A stretch of 28,122 nt of DNA, from assembly GCA_900552465.1 (NCBI GenBank), contig URZO01000056.1:1-28122 (forward strand). Reading direction: 5' to 3'. The notes below the pieces were generated by a model, which saw only the letters and a program-made list of their open reading frames with translations, was not told the DNA's origin and searched no databases. Source of the DNA: an uncultured Parabacteroides sp. GTDB lineage: Bacteria; Bacteroidota; Bacteroidia; Bacteroidales; Tannerellaceae. Each line of letters begins with the position of its first letter. Within the stretch, counting starts at the first letter, position 1. Below are positions 9,001 to 16,485 of the stretch, piece after piece. Both the position numbers and the translations under genes were made by a program.

Positions 9001-9495
9001 TATTCGTTCAACGCTCTTGAAGATGTAAACCCGAGGCAATGGGGATTGGTCTTTGAAGCTCCAGCCTCTTTTGATAAAACATTCTGGCGGAGGGATGGAT
9101 TGTGGAGTGTGTATCCGTCCGATCATATCAGCCGTCCGGTTGGCGAAGCCAGCTTGTTTTATGAAGGCCTCCCTGCAAAAGTAGATCCACGGACGGAACC
9201 CGCCTGGTCTTGGAGTATGGACTACAACGAGTTGGGAAGTAACGACTTCCGTTCCACACGTCGGAATATCTGGTATGCAGGCCTGAAAGATGGAAAAGGG
9301 AATAAAGTCACGGCTTGTTCTAACGGTGGACAGCACTGGCGCTCCTGGTTGGAAAAAGATAAAATTCGTTTCCTGGTTGCCGACTTCGTTACGGCAGGAA
9401 ACGAGATGTTCCTGAGTAGTTATTATGCACCCTATCGGAAACCTGTAAAGAAAGGAGAACAGATAGGAGGAAAGATCGAGGTGAGAGTAGAATAA
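6082..9495 (+). CDS. LacZ-architecture GH2 glycosidase with extra N-terminal domain
   Basis: The product is 1137 residues from ATG 6082. I prefer this start because the frame's upstream TTG at 6031 lies ahead of the promoter element, and because ATG 6082 gives a clean signal peptide (MCIYFRCKRVLFG..., cut after LQA near residue 26). Residues about 27-190 form an extra, beta-rich domain not found in standard GH2 enzymes, perhaps carbohydrate-binding. The LacZ-like order then follows: sugar-binding domain (around NGTW, 216), Ig-like domain, TIM barrel from about 481 (RGVCRHEMHP), a second Ig-like domain after YSPVRV (about 754), and a C-terminal supersandwich domain resembling LacZ domain 5. 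Predicted catalytic residues are E602 (ANES, acid/base) and E669 (GEYCH, nucleophile). Beta-galactosidase-like specificity is possible but unproven. It is related to the GH2 gene at 20040. Confidence 0.85.
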   Translation: MCIYFRCKRVLFGVGLMLSLSLGLQAQHKDMQRVATNDCGVASAQEFLIKGDDYTLPDSFTGSKEAKTCNFGGTVIYAFDQMDIQADYQMEVVYLADSRREQRIVADGNEVQTPVVLEKGKEQRYVIDLPKKAYAYGQLVLVFEALKGDNAIVSELNLYSSNPTRLKPFGEERKKELVHTQAYTVDTAVCAEKVLPIYTIKPHQVAGVYNPVLSLNGTWLFNEKPDARFYEQKLDNGNWKPIVVPGQWSMQGFKVDSAGFGAYRTTFTLPADWQGKQVKLRFDGVSSESVVYLNGKEIGSHMGGMTAFDLDVTKALKAGENSLALKVRSESLADMLGSLTQYAAHQLGGITRKVTLFAVPEIHLADLRIVTDLDDAYKDADLKVYVSVANSSGSVRKDVSVRLSISGLPVVLNQNIPEIAAGSVWNGWLTGKVASPRKWDNEHPDLYTLKLEVGTSDKVVEQVEKRFGFREVQIQGNRLLVNGKAVKLRGVCRHEMHPLTGRVMNPELERKDVELYRDANCNFIRTSHYPPCEELLDICDELGMFVEVEAPVCWIGHHANENWKVLNYRSPEYYPYVLQANMEMIQFYRNHPSILFWSMANESYWNKEFAQVQVYMEKADPTRPFTFHDQAYGGFNNQGSTAPIANIHYPGPNGYKVAAKSDRPMTYGEYCHLNVYNRSELVTDPGIRSDWALALAPTWDNMYKTPGVLGGSIWSGIDDIFQMPNGDAVGYGPWGPIDGWRRPKPEYWDMKKIYSPVRVETKALSPSGELVIDLENRYTYTNLNELRINWSYGEEKGTAFVDLKPGEKGQFRVQIAHPEKANELYLSFVDPRGFTTDEYLIPVGRQVQNELQALPAVPTRLKEKKDRYVITGKDFTCEISRVSGQILSVRKGKTEILNGGPWLMALPLTGGGCFPNHNANTPVFNDLCSDWQVEKVEAVQQGNDAVIKVAGTYKEFAGSYDLKVNANGELSVAYSFNALEDVNPRQWGLVFEAPASFDKTFWRRDGLWSVYPSDHISRPVGEASLFYEGLPAKVDPRTEPAWSWSMDYNELGSNDFRSTRRNIWYAGLKDGKGNKVTACSNGGQHWRSWLEKDKIRFLVADFVTAGNEMFLSSYYAPYRKPVKKGEQIGGKIEVRVE

Positions 9496-9673
9496 TCATA
9501 ACATTGTCCATCTATATATGGATATTGTCTATTTTCTGCCTGAACTACTATAGCTTACTTTGCAGTAAAGTTTAATACAATGATAATCGTTTTATTTATG
9601 TAGATGCTATTTCTAAATAACAGGTTTCAATATTTATAATTCACACTGAAAACGATAAATATATTTATCCCGT

Positions 9674-9695
9674 TACAGATGATAAATCATCTGTA
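9674..9695. promoter_or_regulatory. Palindrome upstream of SusC, candidate operator
   Basis: Half-sites TACAGATGAT (9674-9683) and ATCATCTGTA (9686-9695) are perfect reverse complements separated by AA. The site lies about 87 bp upstream of the probable -7 element. Partial copies of the half-site occur downstream: CCATCTGTA at 9799-9807, and TACAG-N7-CTGTA at 9822-9838. Spacing and location suggest a regulator-binding site; an RNA role is less likely because it lies upstream of the proposed transcription start. Confidence 0.5.
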
Positions 9696-9781
9696 GTGAA
9701 TCTTTATTGCCCTGTAAAAAATGAATTATTAATTTATATAATATAGTAAACATGCTAAAAAGAAGCGGAATTGAATGAGTT

Positions 9782-9789
9782 TAGCTTTG
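9782..9789 (+). promoter_or_regulatory. -7 promoter element (TAGCTTTG) for susC/susD
   Basis: This is an exact match to TAnnTTTG and would start transcription near 9796, giving a leader of about 70 nt before the SusC ATG at 9865. No TTTG is seen at the -33 spacing, consistent with dependence on an activator. A second weaker candidate, TGTATTTG at 9835-9842, differs from the consensus at one base and would leave only a very short leader. Confidence 0.45.
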
Positions 9790-9864
9790 AAATCAACCAT
9801 CTGTATTTGAGAGTTTATTAATACAGTATTATTCTGTATTTGTTAATTATTTAATCATGTTATT

Positions 9865-12800
9865 ATGAGCAAAACAATTGGAATTAATTATTTTAGATGC
9901 TTGCTTCTTGGTACAGGAATCTTATGTGTGGGAAGCACATCCGTTTTAGGAGAAACGATATCAGAGAATAAGTCTGATATCATGAAAATGTCTATGGTTA
10001 ACGACTCGAAGATTTCAGGAGTCGTTGTGGATAAAGAGGGTATTCCGGTAATCGGAGCGAACGTTTCTGTAAAAGGAACGACAAATGGGACTATCACGGA
10101 TATAGATGGGAAATTTGAACTGACGGTTCCGGATGGCGCCCTATTGGTAATCTCTTATATCGGTTATATCACCCAGGAGATCCCTGTAGGACACAAAACC
10201 ACCTTCCAGATAGTCTTGAAAGAAGATACCCAGAATCTGGAGGAAGTAGTAGTGGTTGGTTATGGCGTACAGAAAAAGGTAAATATGACCGGTTCTGTTG
10301 CAGCCATCAATTCCGAGTCGTTGGCTAACAGGCCTGTGACGAATGCTTCCACCGCTTTACAGGGGATGTTGCCGGGTGTGACGGTCGTGCAGAACAGTGG
10401 GCAGCCGGGTAAGGATAACTCCTCGATCCGTATTCGCGGCGTCGGCACGTTGAATAATGCGAATCCGATGTACGTTGTCGACGGCCTGATTGTCTCGACT
10501 ATCAATGACATCGATCCGAATGACATCGAAAGCCTCTCTGTACTGAAAGATGCAGCGTCGGCTGCGATTTATGGTTCGCGTGCGGCTAACGGGGTCGTCC
10601 TGGTTACGACAAAGAAAGGCAGTAAAAAGGCGGCTACTTTGAAATATGATGGCTATGTGGGTTGGCAATCTCCGACTTCCCTGCCTGATTATCTCCCTTC
10701 CCATGAATATGCGGATTTGTATAATAAGGCCTTGATTAATGAAGGGAAAGACCCTGCTTATACGGCCGATGAAATAGAGAAGTTCAGAAACGGAAGTGAT
10801 CCTGACAATTATCCGAATACGGATTGGTTAGGCCTGTTCTATAAGGATAAAGGCTTCCAGCACAGCCACAGAGCGGAAGTGAGTGGCGGTAGCGAAACGA
10901 CTACTTATATGTTCTCTTTGGGATACTTGGGACAGGATGGTATTATTGAAAACTCCGATTTCCAGCGATATAACCTGAGAGGGAATATCAATACGAAGAT
11001 TAATAAATTTACTGCCGGGGTCAACTTCTCCTATACCTATGGAAATACGAATGAGCCGGTCAGCTCGTGGACTGGAGACTTGTATCAGATCTTCCGCCAG
11101 ATCAACCGTATTGCTCCCTTTGTCCCTTATAAATATTCGAACGGCTATTACGGTTACATTGCCGATGGCAGCCCGATGGCCTGGGTTGAATCGGGGTCGA
11201 TCCATAATCAGAAATATTATACGACTCGCGCTGTGGGAAATATCGGCTACGATATTATAAAAGGATTGAAGATCCAGGAGGTGATAGGCTATGAACATAC
11301 GGGTAGCTCCGATGAGAAGTTCCTGAAGGATATCCAGTATTATAACTGGAAGACAGGTGAACCTTCCCAATATCAGGGACCGAACAGCCAGACCGATGAC
11401 CGGGAGGACTACATGATGCTTAACTTACAAACGCTGTTGACTTATAATAATACGTTCGGGAAACATACTGTCGGTGCTTTGGCTGGTTTCTCACAGGAAT
11501 ACAGCCGCAGAGACTGGACGATCGGCAAGCGTATAAACTTCCTGAATAATGATTTGTGGGAACTGAATGCCGGTTCGCCGGACGGACAGACTGCCGAAGG
11601 TTCGGCAAACGAGTATGCACTGCGTTCTTTCTTCGGACGTGTGACGTATGACTACGATAACAAATATTTGTTCGAAGCGAATGTCCGCCGGGACGGGACT
11701 TCCCGTATAAACCGGGATACCCGCTGGGGTACTTTCCCTTCCTTCTCGGCCGCCTGGCGTATCATCAACGAACCGTTTATGGAGAGTGCGCGGGATATCC
11801 TCTCTGATTTGAAACTTCGTGCCGGTTGGGGTAAATTAGGAAACCAGCAGTTGGGAACGGACAATCGCAAAGCGATAGAGTTCTATCCCTATCAGTCGGT
11901 TTTGTCTCAGAAAAACTATGCATTCGGCGGTAAAGTGAACCAGGGTGTTGCACCGGTCGACGGGGCAAACAATGATTTGAAATGGGAAACATCTAAGACG
12001 ACTAACATCGGTCTGGATATGGGCTTCCTCCAGAATATGTTTACCTTGACGGTGGATGCTTACTGGAAAAAGACATCCGATATCCTGATGAAACTGCCGG
12101 TGAGCACGCTCTACGGATTGGAAGCTCCCTACCAGAATGCCGGGGAAGTAACCAATAAAGGTATAGAAATGCAATTCGGATATAAATACGCCAACAAAGA
12201 TTTCACCTTCAATGCGACGGCAAATGTCGCTTATAATAAGAACGAGGTGACGAATCTGCATAACGACGGCGCTAAGATCTGGGATGGATTCAAGTTCAAA
12301 CAGGAGGGACGTCCTATTAACTCGTTCGGCGGTTATGAGGTGATCGGTATCTTTACCGACGAAGACGATCTGAAGAATAGCGCCGTGATCAACCGGGAAC
12401 AGGCTGGCTTGGGAGACTTGAAGTACAAAGACCAGAACAAAGACGGCAAGATTGACGGTGAGGACCGCGTTTACCTGGGTAGCTGGGATCCTTCCTGGAC
12501 ATTCGGCCTGAATCTGAGCGCAACGTGGAAAGGCTTCGATGCTTCTGTCTTTTTCCAGGGAGCGGCGGATGTAAAGGGTTTCCTCCAGAATGAAACGGTC
12601 GGACGTTTACAGGGGAATACGGCAAAACCAACCGCTTTGTTCCGTGATTCCTGGGATGCTGAAACCAATCCGAACGGTAAATTTCCTCGTCCGTTGACTA
12701 CCTGGAGGCAAAACGATTCGGAAACGAACCCGTCTGATTTCTGGATTATAAATTCTTCTTATTTGCGAATGAAAAACATCCAGTTCGGATATACATTGCC

Positions 12801-12975
12801 GAAGAGTGTCTGCGACTTTATCCGGGTTCCGAGAATCCGTGTTTATTACAGTGGACAGAACCTGTTGACTTTTACCGGATTCAGCGATGGCTTCGACCCT
12901 GAAGCTCCTGTAGGTGCACGTGGCTACTATCCTCAGGTGAAAGTAAATACGTTTGGATTAAATGTAACCTTTTAA
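9865..12975 (+). CDS. SusC/RagA-family TonB-dependent outer-membrane transporter
   Basis: This 1036-residue protein is a SusC-type importer that moves oligosaccharides across the outer membrane using TonB energy. A signal peptide ends near residue 29. A carboxypeptidase-regulatory-like domain spans about 49-118 (ISGVVVDKEG, GTITDIDGKF). The TonB box follows (LEEVVVVGYG, about 125-134), then the plug (VRIRG-like RIRGVG, VDGL, LKDAASAAIYGSRAANGV) and a C-terminal barrel ending in phenylalanine. There is no N-terminal STN signalling extension, so control by an ECF sigma/anti-sigma pair is unlikely. The SusD partner starts 11 bp after the stop codon. The ligand cannot be read from sequence; the surrounding GH2 genes suggest a beta-linked oligosaccharide or glycoconjugate. 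Confidence 0.96.
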   Translation: MSKTIGINYFRCLLLGTGILCVGSTSVLGETISENKSDIMKMSMVNDSKISGVVVDKEGIPVIGANVSVKGTTNGTITDIDGKFELTVPDGALLVISYIGYITQEIPVGHKTTFQIVLKEDTQNLEEVVVVGYGVQKKVNMTGSVAAINSESLANRPVTNASTALQGMLPGVTVVQNSGQPGKDNSSIRIRGVGTLNNANPMYVVDGLIVSTINDIDPNDIESLSVLKDAASAAIYGSRAANGVVLVTTKKGSKKAATLKYDGYVGWQSPTSLPDYLPSHEYADLYNKALINEGKDPAYTADEIEKFRNGSDPDNYPNTDWLGLFYKDKGFQHSHRAEVSGGSETTTYMFSLGYLGQDGIIENSDFQRYNLRGNINTKINKFTAGVNFSYTYGNTNEPVSSWTGDLYQIFRQINRIAPFVPYKYSNGYYGYIADGSPMAWVESGSIHNQKYYTTRAVGNIGYDIIKGLKIQEVIGYEHTGSSDEKFLKDIQYYNWKTGEPSQYQGPNSQTDDREDYMMLNLQTLLTYNNTFGKHTVGALAGFSQEYSRRDWTIGKRINFLNNDLWELNAGSPDGQTAEGSANEYALRSFFGRVTYDYDNKYLFEANVRRDGTSRINRDTRWGTFPSFSAAWRIINEPFMESARDILSDLKLRAGWGKLGNQQLGTDNRKAIEFYPYQSVLSQKNYAFGGKVNQGVAPVDGANNDLKWETSKTTNIGLDMGFLQNMFTLTVDAYWKKTSDILMKLPVSTLYGLEAPYQNAGEVTNKGIEMQFGYKYANKDFTFNATANVAYNKNEVTNLHNDGAKIWDGFKFKQEGRPINSFGGYEVIGIFTDEDDLKNSAVINREQAGLGDLKYKDQNKDGKIDGEDRVYLGSWDPSWTFGLNLSATWKGFDASVFFQGAADVKGFLQNETVGRLQGNTAKPTALFRDSWDAETNPNGKFPRPLTTWRQNDSETNPSDFWIINSSYLRMKNIQFGYTLPKSVCDFIRVPRIRVYYSGQNLLTFTGFSDGFDPEAPVGARGYYPQVKVNTFGLNVTF

Positions 12976-12986
12976 ATAGATATGTC

Positions 12987-14555
12987 ATGAAAAAATATAG
13001 TTTATACGCTGTCCTATTACTGTTTATAACCTCTTGTAGTAGTGACTTCCTGGATAGAAATCCATTGGATCAACCCTCGAATGAAACATTCTGGAATACG
13101 GAAAAAGACGCCTTGGCGGCTGCGACCGGTTGCTACGAAGGATGGTTCAGCATGGAGGAAGTGATTTATTTCGATTGCGCGTCCGACAATGCCTACAATC
13201 CTTTCCCCTGGGAAAACTGGCAAGTACAGGCTACCGGCTACGCTACAGCCAACGATTTTGGACAGAACTACATGAAGTATGACAAGATCGTCCGTTGCAA
13301 CAATTTCCTTGCCAACATCGATCGCCCGGAGATGAGCGAAGAGGTGCGGAGCCGCCTGACGGCTGAAGTCCGCTTTTTAAGGGCCTGGCATTATTTCCTG
13401 AAAGTGACTCTTTACGGTGACGTGCCTTTGGTTAAAGAAGTGCTGGATGTCAATAACTCCAATCTGCCTCGCACTCCGAAGGCCGAGGTGGTGAAGTTTA
13501 TCCTGGATGAACTGAACGAGATTGCTCCCTTGTTACCGGAGAAGTATACCGGTAGCGATGTCGGAAGAGTTACGAAAGGGGCTGCCCTTACGCTGAAAGC
13601 CCGTATGGAGATATTCGAAGGCGATTATGCGGCTTGTGCTGCTACCTGCGAACAGGTCATGAAGCTCGGCTATTCTTTGTTCCCTGACTATAGAGGTTTG
13701 TTCAAGATAGCCAATATGGGCAATGAAGAGGTGATCCTGGACGTCCAGTATGTGGAGAATCTGGCAAAGAACGGTATCCTCGGTGTAATGCCTCCCGCAT
13801 CTCTCGGCGGTTGGTCCTCGATCAACCCGACCCAGGCGTTGGCGGATGCTTATGAATGTATAGACGGAAAGACGATTGAAGAGTCTCCTTCCTATAACCC
13901 TAAAGATCCGTATAAAGATCGTGATCCCCGTTTGGCCGCTTCCCTGATTTATCCGGGTTGCCTGTATGAAGGCAGCTATTTCAACCCGATCGATATCAAA
14001 GACCCGACCGGCGACTATTATGCTCCTTACGGACGTTCCAAAACAGGCTATCATCCGCGTAAGTATATCGACAACCTGGGCGATTATGCCGATATGTGGA
14101 ACACGGGTATGAATGCGATCGTGATGCGCTATGCCGAAGTCCTGCTGATGTATGCCGAATCGAAGATCGAACTGAATCAGATAGATGCCTCCGTCTATGA
14201 AGCGCTCGACGCGATCCGTACCCGGGCCGGTATGCGGGTTGTCGATAAGGCGGTTTATAACAACCAGCCGAAGATGCGTGAACTGGTCCGTCGTGAACGC
14301 CGTGTCGAGCTGGCGATGGAAGGACTCCGCTGGTTCGATATTTGCCGCTGGAAGATCGGCGAAGAGGTGATGCCGGGCCAGGTATATGGTGCGCTTTTGG
14401 GAACGGTCGATGCCGAAACCGGAGCTTTGAACCTGACGGATGAACGGATAAAAGTGGAAATCCGCCTGTTTGATCCGGCCAAGAACTACCTATGGCCGAT
14501 CCCGCAGAGTGTGATAGATGCAACTCCGGCTATTAAGCAGAATCCCGGATATTGA
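12987..14555 (+). CDS. SusD/RagB-family surface glycan-binding lipoprotein
   Basis: This 522-residue protein is the surface lid that partners the SusC channel encoded 11 bp upstream. It begins with a lipoprotein signal (MKKYSLYAVLLLF, lipobox I14-T15-S16-C17) followed by SSDFLDRNP, the usual SusD start. TPR-like helical features are visible: an N-terminal block around AEVRFLRAWHYFLKVTLYGDVPLV, and a C-terminal block with YAEVLLMYAESK, IRTRAG and RRERRVELAMEGLRWFDICRW, all hallmarks of the RagB/SusD family. Length is normal for the family. It is the last gene of its transcript, since two long hairpins follow and the next gene has its own promoter. The ligand is unknown. Confidence 0.96.
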   Translation: MKKYSLYAVLLLFITSCSSDFLDRNPLDQPSNETFWNTEKDALAAATGCYEGWFSMEEVIYFDCASDNAYNPFPWENWQVQATGYATANDFGQNYMKYDKIVRCNNFLANIDRPEMSEEVRSRLTAEVRFLRAWHYFLKVTLYGDVPLVKEVLDVNNSNLPRTPKAEVVKFILDELNEIAPLLPEKYTGSDVGRVTKGAALTLKARMEIFEGDYAACAATCEQVMKLGYSLFPDYRGLFKIANMGNEEVILDVQYVENLAKNGILGVMPPASLGGWSSINPTQALADAYECIDGKTIEESPSYNPKDPYKDRDPRLAASLIYPGCLYEGSYFNPIDIKDPTGDYYAPYGRSKTGYHPRKYIDNLGDYADMWNTGMNAIVMRYAEVLLMYAESKIELNQIDASVYEALDAIRTRAGMRVVDKAVYNNQPKMRELVRRERRVELAMEGLRWFDICRWKIGEEVMPGQVYGALLGTVDAETGALNLTDERIKVEIRLFDPAKNYLWPIPQSVIDATPAIKQNPGY

Positions 14556-14591
14556 GTTTTTTTGTAAAATAATAGTCATGTGATCCTTAAC

Positions 14592-14678
14592 TACCCTATA
14601 GCCTGTGTGCTTACAGGCTATAGGGTATCGCCCGACAGGCTTAAGGGTAGCTCTTGCTACCTTATAGCCTACCGGGCG
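14592..14678. repeat. Two adjacent long inverted repeats after SusD (candidate 3'-end structure)
   Basis: The first dyad is perfect: 15-bp arms at 14592-14606 and 14613-14627 around a 6-nt loop. The second has 23-nt arms at 14629-14651 and 14656-14678, pairing at 18 of 23 positions, around TCTT. Both contain the same core in alternating orientation (CCTATAGCCTGT, or its variant TTATAGCCT), giving four copies. No T-run follows, so this is not a textbook intrinsic terminator. Its position suggests transcript termination or 3'-end protection. Confidence 0.75.
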
Positions 14679-14731
14679 TTATCTGTATTCAGATGTTTCG
14701 GATATCCGTATGATTGCATTTGATTTTTTAT

Positions 14732-14739
14732 TAACTTTG
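14732..14739 (+). promoter_or_regulatory. -7 promoter element (TAACTTTG) for the AraC-family gene
   Basis: This is an exact TAnnTTTG match 24 bp before the ATG at 14764. The -33 position reads TATG, a three-of-four match to TTTG. A small dyad, ATCTG-TATT-CAGAT (14681-14694), lies just upstream and shares the CTGTATT core seen before SusC. Confidence 0.5.
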
Positions 14740-14763
14740 TTTCATTAACAAAAGGAGAACACT

Positions 14764-15627
14764 ATGGAACAACCGTCTGAACAATCATTGTGGGGAATGC
14801 TGGAAGGTATAACCGAGAACCTGAAGCATAAACGTCTGGCGGATGTGTTCCGCTTTGTCTCTTTCCAGCCGTTTGAAACATTCGGGCCGCATAAACACCT
14901 GCGTATCGAGATCAACTATGTGAAGAAGGGAAATTGCATCCTGCACCTGGAGAATGAAAGTATCAGCTTCAGTGAAAACGAGATGATGGTGATCTGCTCC
15001 AATGTCGAACATACCTTCGAGGCGGGTTCAGAGGATACGACCCTGATGCAACTGGAGTTCCTGCCTGAGGTCTTCTCCCGTTTCAACCCCCACGAACCGG
15101 AACAGGCGGGCGAATTGGCTCCTGTCACGATCTTTTCCGAAGAGAACCGGCTGATTAAGATCGTCAATAATGTCCGTATCATGCGTGCCGTACAGCGCAT
15201 CGTGAACGAGATGAACCAGAAGAGCAAATACTATCAATATCTGGTCGTCATGTATTATGCCGAGTTACTGATTCTGATTTACCGCTACCTCGATGAGGCT
15301 TATCTTCCGATTTGTGCAAATGATTCCCTGAAAAAGGCTATTTCATATATCCGCCTGAATTACCAGTCCGATATTACGATCAGCGACGTGGCCTCCCGTA
15401 CAGGGATAGGGGAGCGTTACCTGCGTAAGCTGTTTTCCCAGTATCTTAATCTCTCACCGTTGGATTACCTGAATCAGATACGGATTAACAAGGCTATAGA
15501 GTTGTTGCGAAACACGGAGATGTCCGTGAAAGAGGTTTGCTTTTCCTGCGGTTTCCAGTCTCCTCAGTACTTCTCCCGTATCTTTAAACAGCAGATGGGA
15601 ATCTCTCCGCGTGAAGTGACAAAATAA
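14764..15627 (+). CDS. AraC-family transcriptional regulator
   Basis: This 287-residue cytoplasmic protein is the only transcription factor in the window and is the probable sugar-responsive regulator of the locus. The N-terminal half reads as a cupin-type effector domain (FGPHKHLRIEINYVKKG, then an SENEMMVICSNVEHTF stretch). The C-terminal 100 residues hold the double helix-turn-helix of the family: ISDVASRTGIGERYLRKLF, then VKEVCFSCGFQSPQYFSRIFK and GISPREV. It has a good Shine-Dalgarno sequence (AAGGAG, 14752-14757) and its own promoter. It lies between susD and the catabolic operon, so it could control transcripts on either side. It is not a hybrid two-component sensor, so the inducer should be a cytoplasmic sugar or pathway intermediate (inference). 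Confidence 0.93.
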   Translation: MEQPSEQSLWGMLEGITENLKHKRLADVFRFVSFQPFETFGPHKHLRIEINYVKKGNCILHLENESISFSENEMMVICSNVEHTFEAGSEDTTLMQLEFLPEVFSRFNPHEPEQAGELAPVTIFSEENRLIKIVNNVRIMRAVQRIVNEMNQKSKYYQYLVVMYYAELLILIYRYLDEAYLPICANDSLKKAISYIRLNYQSDITISDVASRTGIGERYLRKLFSQYLNLSPLDYLNQIRINKAIELLRNTEMSVKEVCFSCGFQSPQYFSRIFKQQMGISPREVTK

Positions 15628-15639
15628 CCAGAGCCGTTT

Positions 15640-15734
15640 TGTCTACTTATTCCTCCTTTATGTTCCTTGTTGCATAAGCAACCGGGCCCTTTCCGGCCGT
15701 TTGTTGCTGTCTCCTCTCTTTATCTTTGTAGACA
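15640..15734. promoter_or_regulatory. Widely spaced dyad TGTCTAC / GTAGACA around the operon promoter
   Basis: TGTCTAC (15640-15646) and its exact reverse complement GTAGACA (15728-15734) are 81 bp apart. The second copy overlaps the end of the -7 element and the expected transcription start. A small hairpin (GTTGC-ATAA-GCAAC, 15669-15682) lies between them. This arrangement could support looping or repression, but a 7-bp match over this distance can also arise by chance. Confidence 0.25.
15700..15728 (+). promoter_or_regulatory. Promoter (TTTG ... TATCTTTG) of the catabolic operon
   Basis: A -33 element TTTG (15700-15703) and a perfect -7 element TATCTTTG (15721-15728) are separated by 17 bp. 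This is close to the 19-21 bp typical of Bacteroidetes housekeeping promoters. It is the best complete promoter in the window and would transcribe the five genes from 15765 to 23039, with a leader of about 30 nt. Confidence 0.65.
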
Positions 15735-15764
15735 GAAAGACAAACAATAAAAAAGGAATTCACA

Positions 15765-16457
15765 ATGAAAGAATGGAAAGACGATAAAGCCTTGTTTGCT
15801 CTGATAAAAGAAGAGCTCTACACCGCAGTAGTCGGTGATATTATGGATAAGATGGGCTATACCCGCCAGTTTCTGCCTCCCCGTGTCCGCCCCCTCCGTG
15901 ACGATATGCTGATTGCCGGACGGGCGATGACCGTACTCGAAGCCGATGTCCTGGATGCTGGAAAAGAGAAGGGGGTGAACCCTGTCCTGCAACGTTCCTT
16001 CGGCCTGATGCTCGAGGCTCTGGACGACCTGAAAGAAGATGAGGTGTATGTTTGCTCCGGTTCCTCTCCCGCCTATGCCTTATGGGGTGAACTGATGAGT
16101 GCCCGTGCGATCCGGTGTAAGGCTGCCGGAGCGGTTGTGAACGGTTATTCCCGTGATACGAAGGGGATACTGGCCCTCGACTTCCCCTGCTTCTCTTACG
16201 GGCCTTATGCGCAGGATCAGGCTCCGCGCGGAAAGGTGATCGATTACCGTGTCCCGATCGAGATGGACGGCGTGCGTATTAACGACGGGGATATCCTGGT
16301 CGGCGATATCGACGGCGTGTGTGTCGTGCCCCGCGAAATCGAAGAAGAGGTTTTCACCCGTGCTCTGGAGAAGGCTCGCGGCGAGCGCATGGTCCTGAAA
16401 AAGATACAGGAAGGGATGAAAGCCCGGGATGCTTTCGACAAATACGGAATTATGTAA
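15765..16457 (+). CDS. RraA-family protein, putative 2-keto acid (pyruvate-forming) aldolase
   Basis: This 230-residue cytoplasmic protein belongs to the RraA / 4-hydroxy-4-methyl-2-oxoglutarate aldolase family, often mislabelled dimethylmenaquinone methyltransferase. The family's metal- and pyruvate-binding signatures are present: G108-E109-L110 and, 22 residues later, the R130-D131 pair in NGYSRDTKGI. The DGD and GDIDGVCVVP motifs of the C-terminal half are also there. True RraA RNase E inhibitors are about 160 residues; the extra length fits the aldolase branch. It is the first gene of an operon with a sugar-acid dehydratase 28 bp downstream, then an SDR and a symporter. I infer that it cleaves the 2-keto-3-deoxy acid made by the dehydratase into pyruvate and an aldehyde. 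The family call is firm; the reaction is a hypothesis. Confidence 0.85.
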   Translation: MKEWKDDKALFALIKEELYTAVVGDIMDKMGYTRQFLPPRVRPLRDDMLIAGRAMTVLEADVLDAGKEKGVNPVLQRSFGLMLEALDDLKEDEVYVCSGSSPAYALWGELMSARAIRCKAAGAVVNGYSRDTKGILALDFPCFSYGPYAQDQAPRGKVIDYRVPIEMDGVRINDGDILVGDIDGVCVVPREIEEEVFTRALEKARGERMVLKKIQEGMKARDAFDKYGIM

Positions 16458-16485
16458 TACGATATAAAAGGAAGGAGATAACAGA

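Larger units (their letters stand above)
9496..9864. other. 369-bp AT-rich leader region before SusC
   Basis: No gene is visible. The region contains a long palindrome (9674-9695), a -7 promoter element (9782-9789) and repeated CTGTA/TACAG half-sites. A weak 5-bp hairpin (TCCAT/ATGGA, 9507-9522) lies just after the preceding gene's stop. I found no minus-strand TAnnTTTG element that would point to an antisense RNA. Confidence 0.6.

Noticed and set aside
9496..9864. Antisense small RNA controlling SusC, as known for some Bacteroides PULs
   Set aside because: No minus-strand TAnnTTTG element was found in the leader region.
15765..16457. Naming the first operon gene as RNase E inhibitor rraA or a menaquinone methyltransferase
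   Set aside because: Length, the GEL and RD motifs, and the operon with a sugar-acid dehydratase favour the aldolase branch of the family; the methyltransferase label is a historic misannotation.
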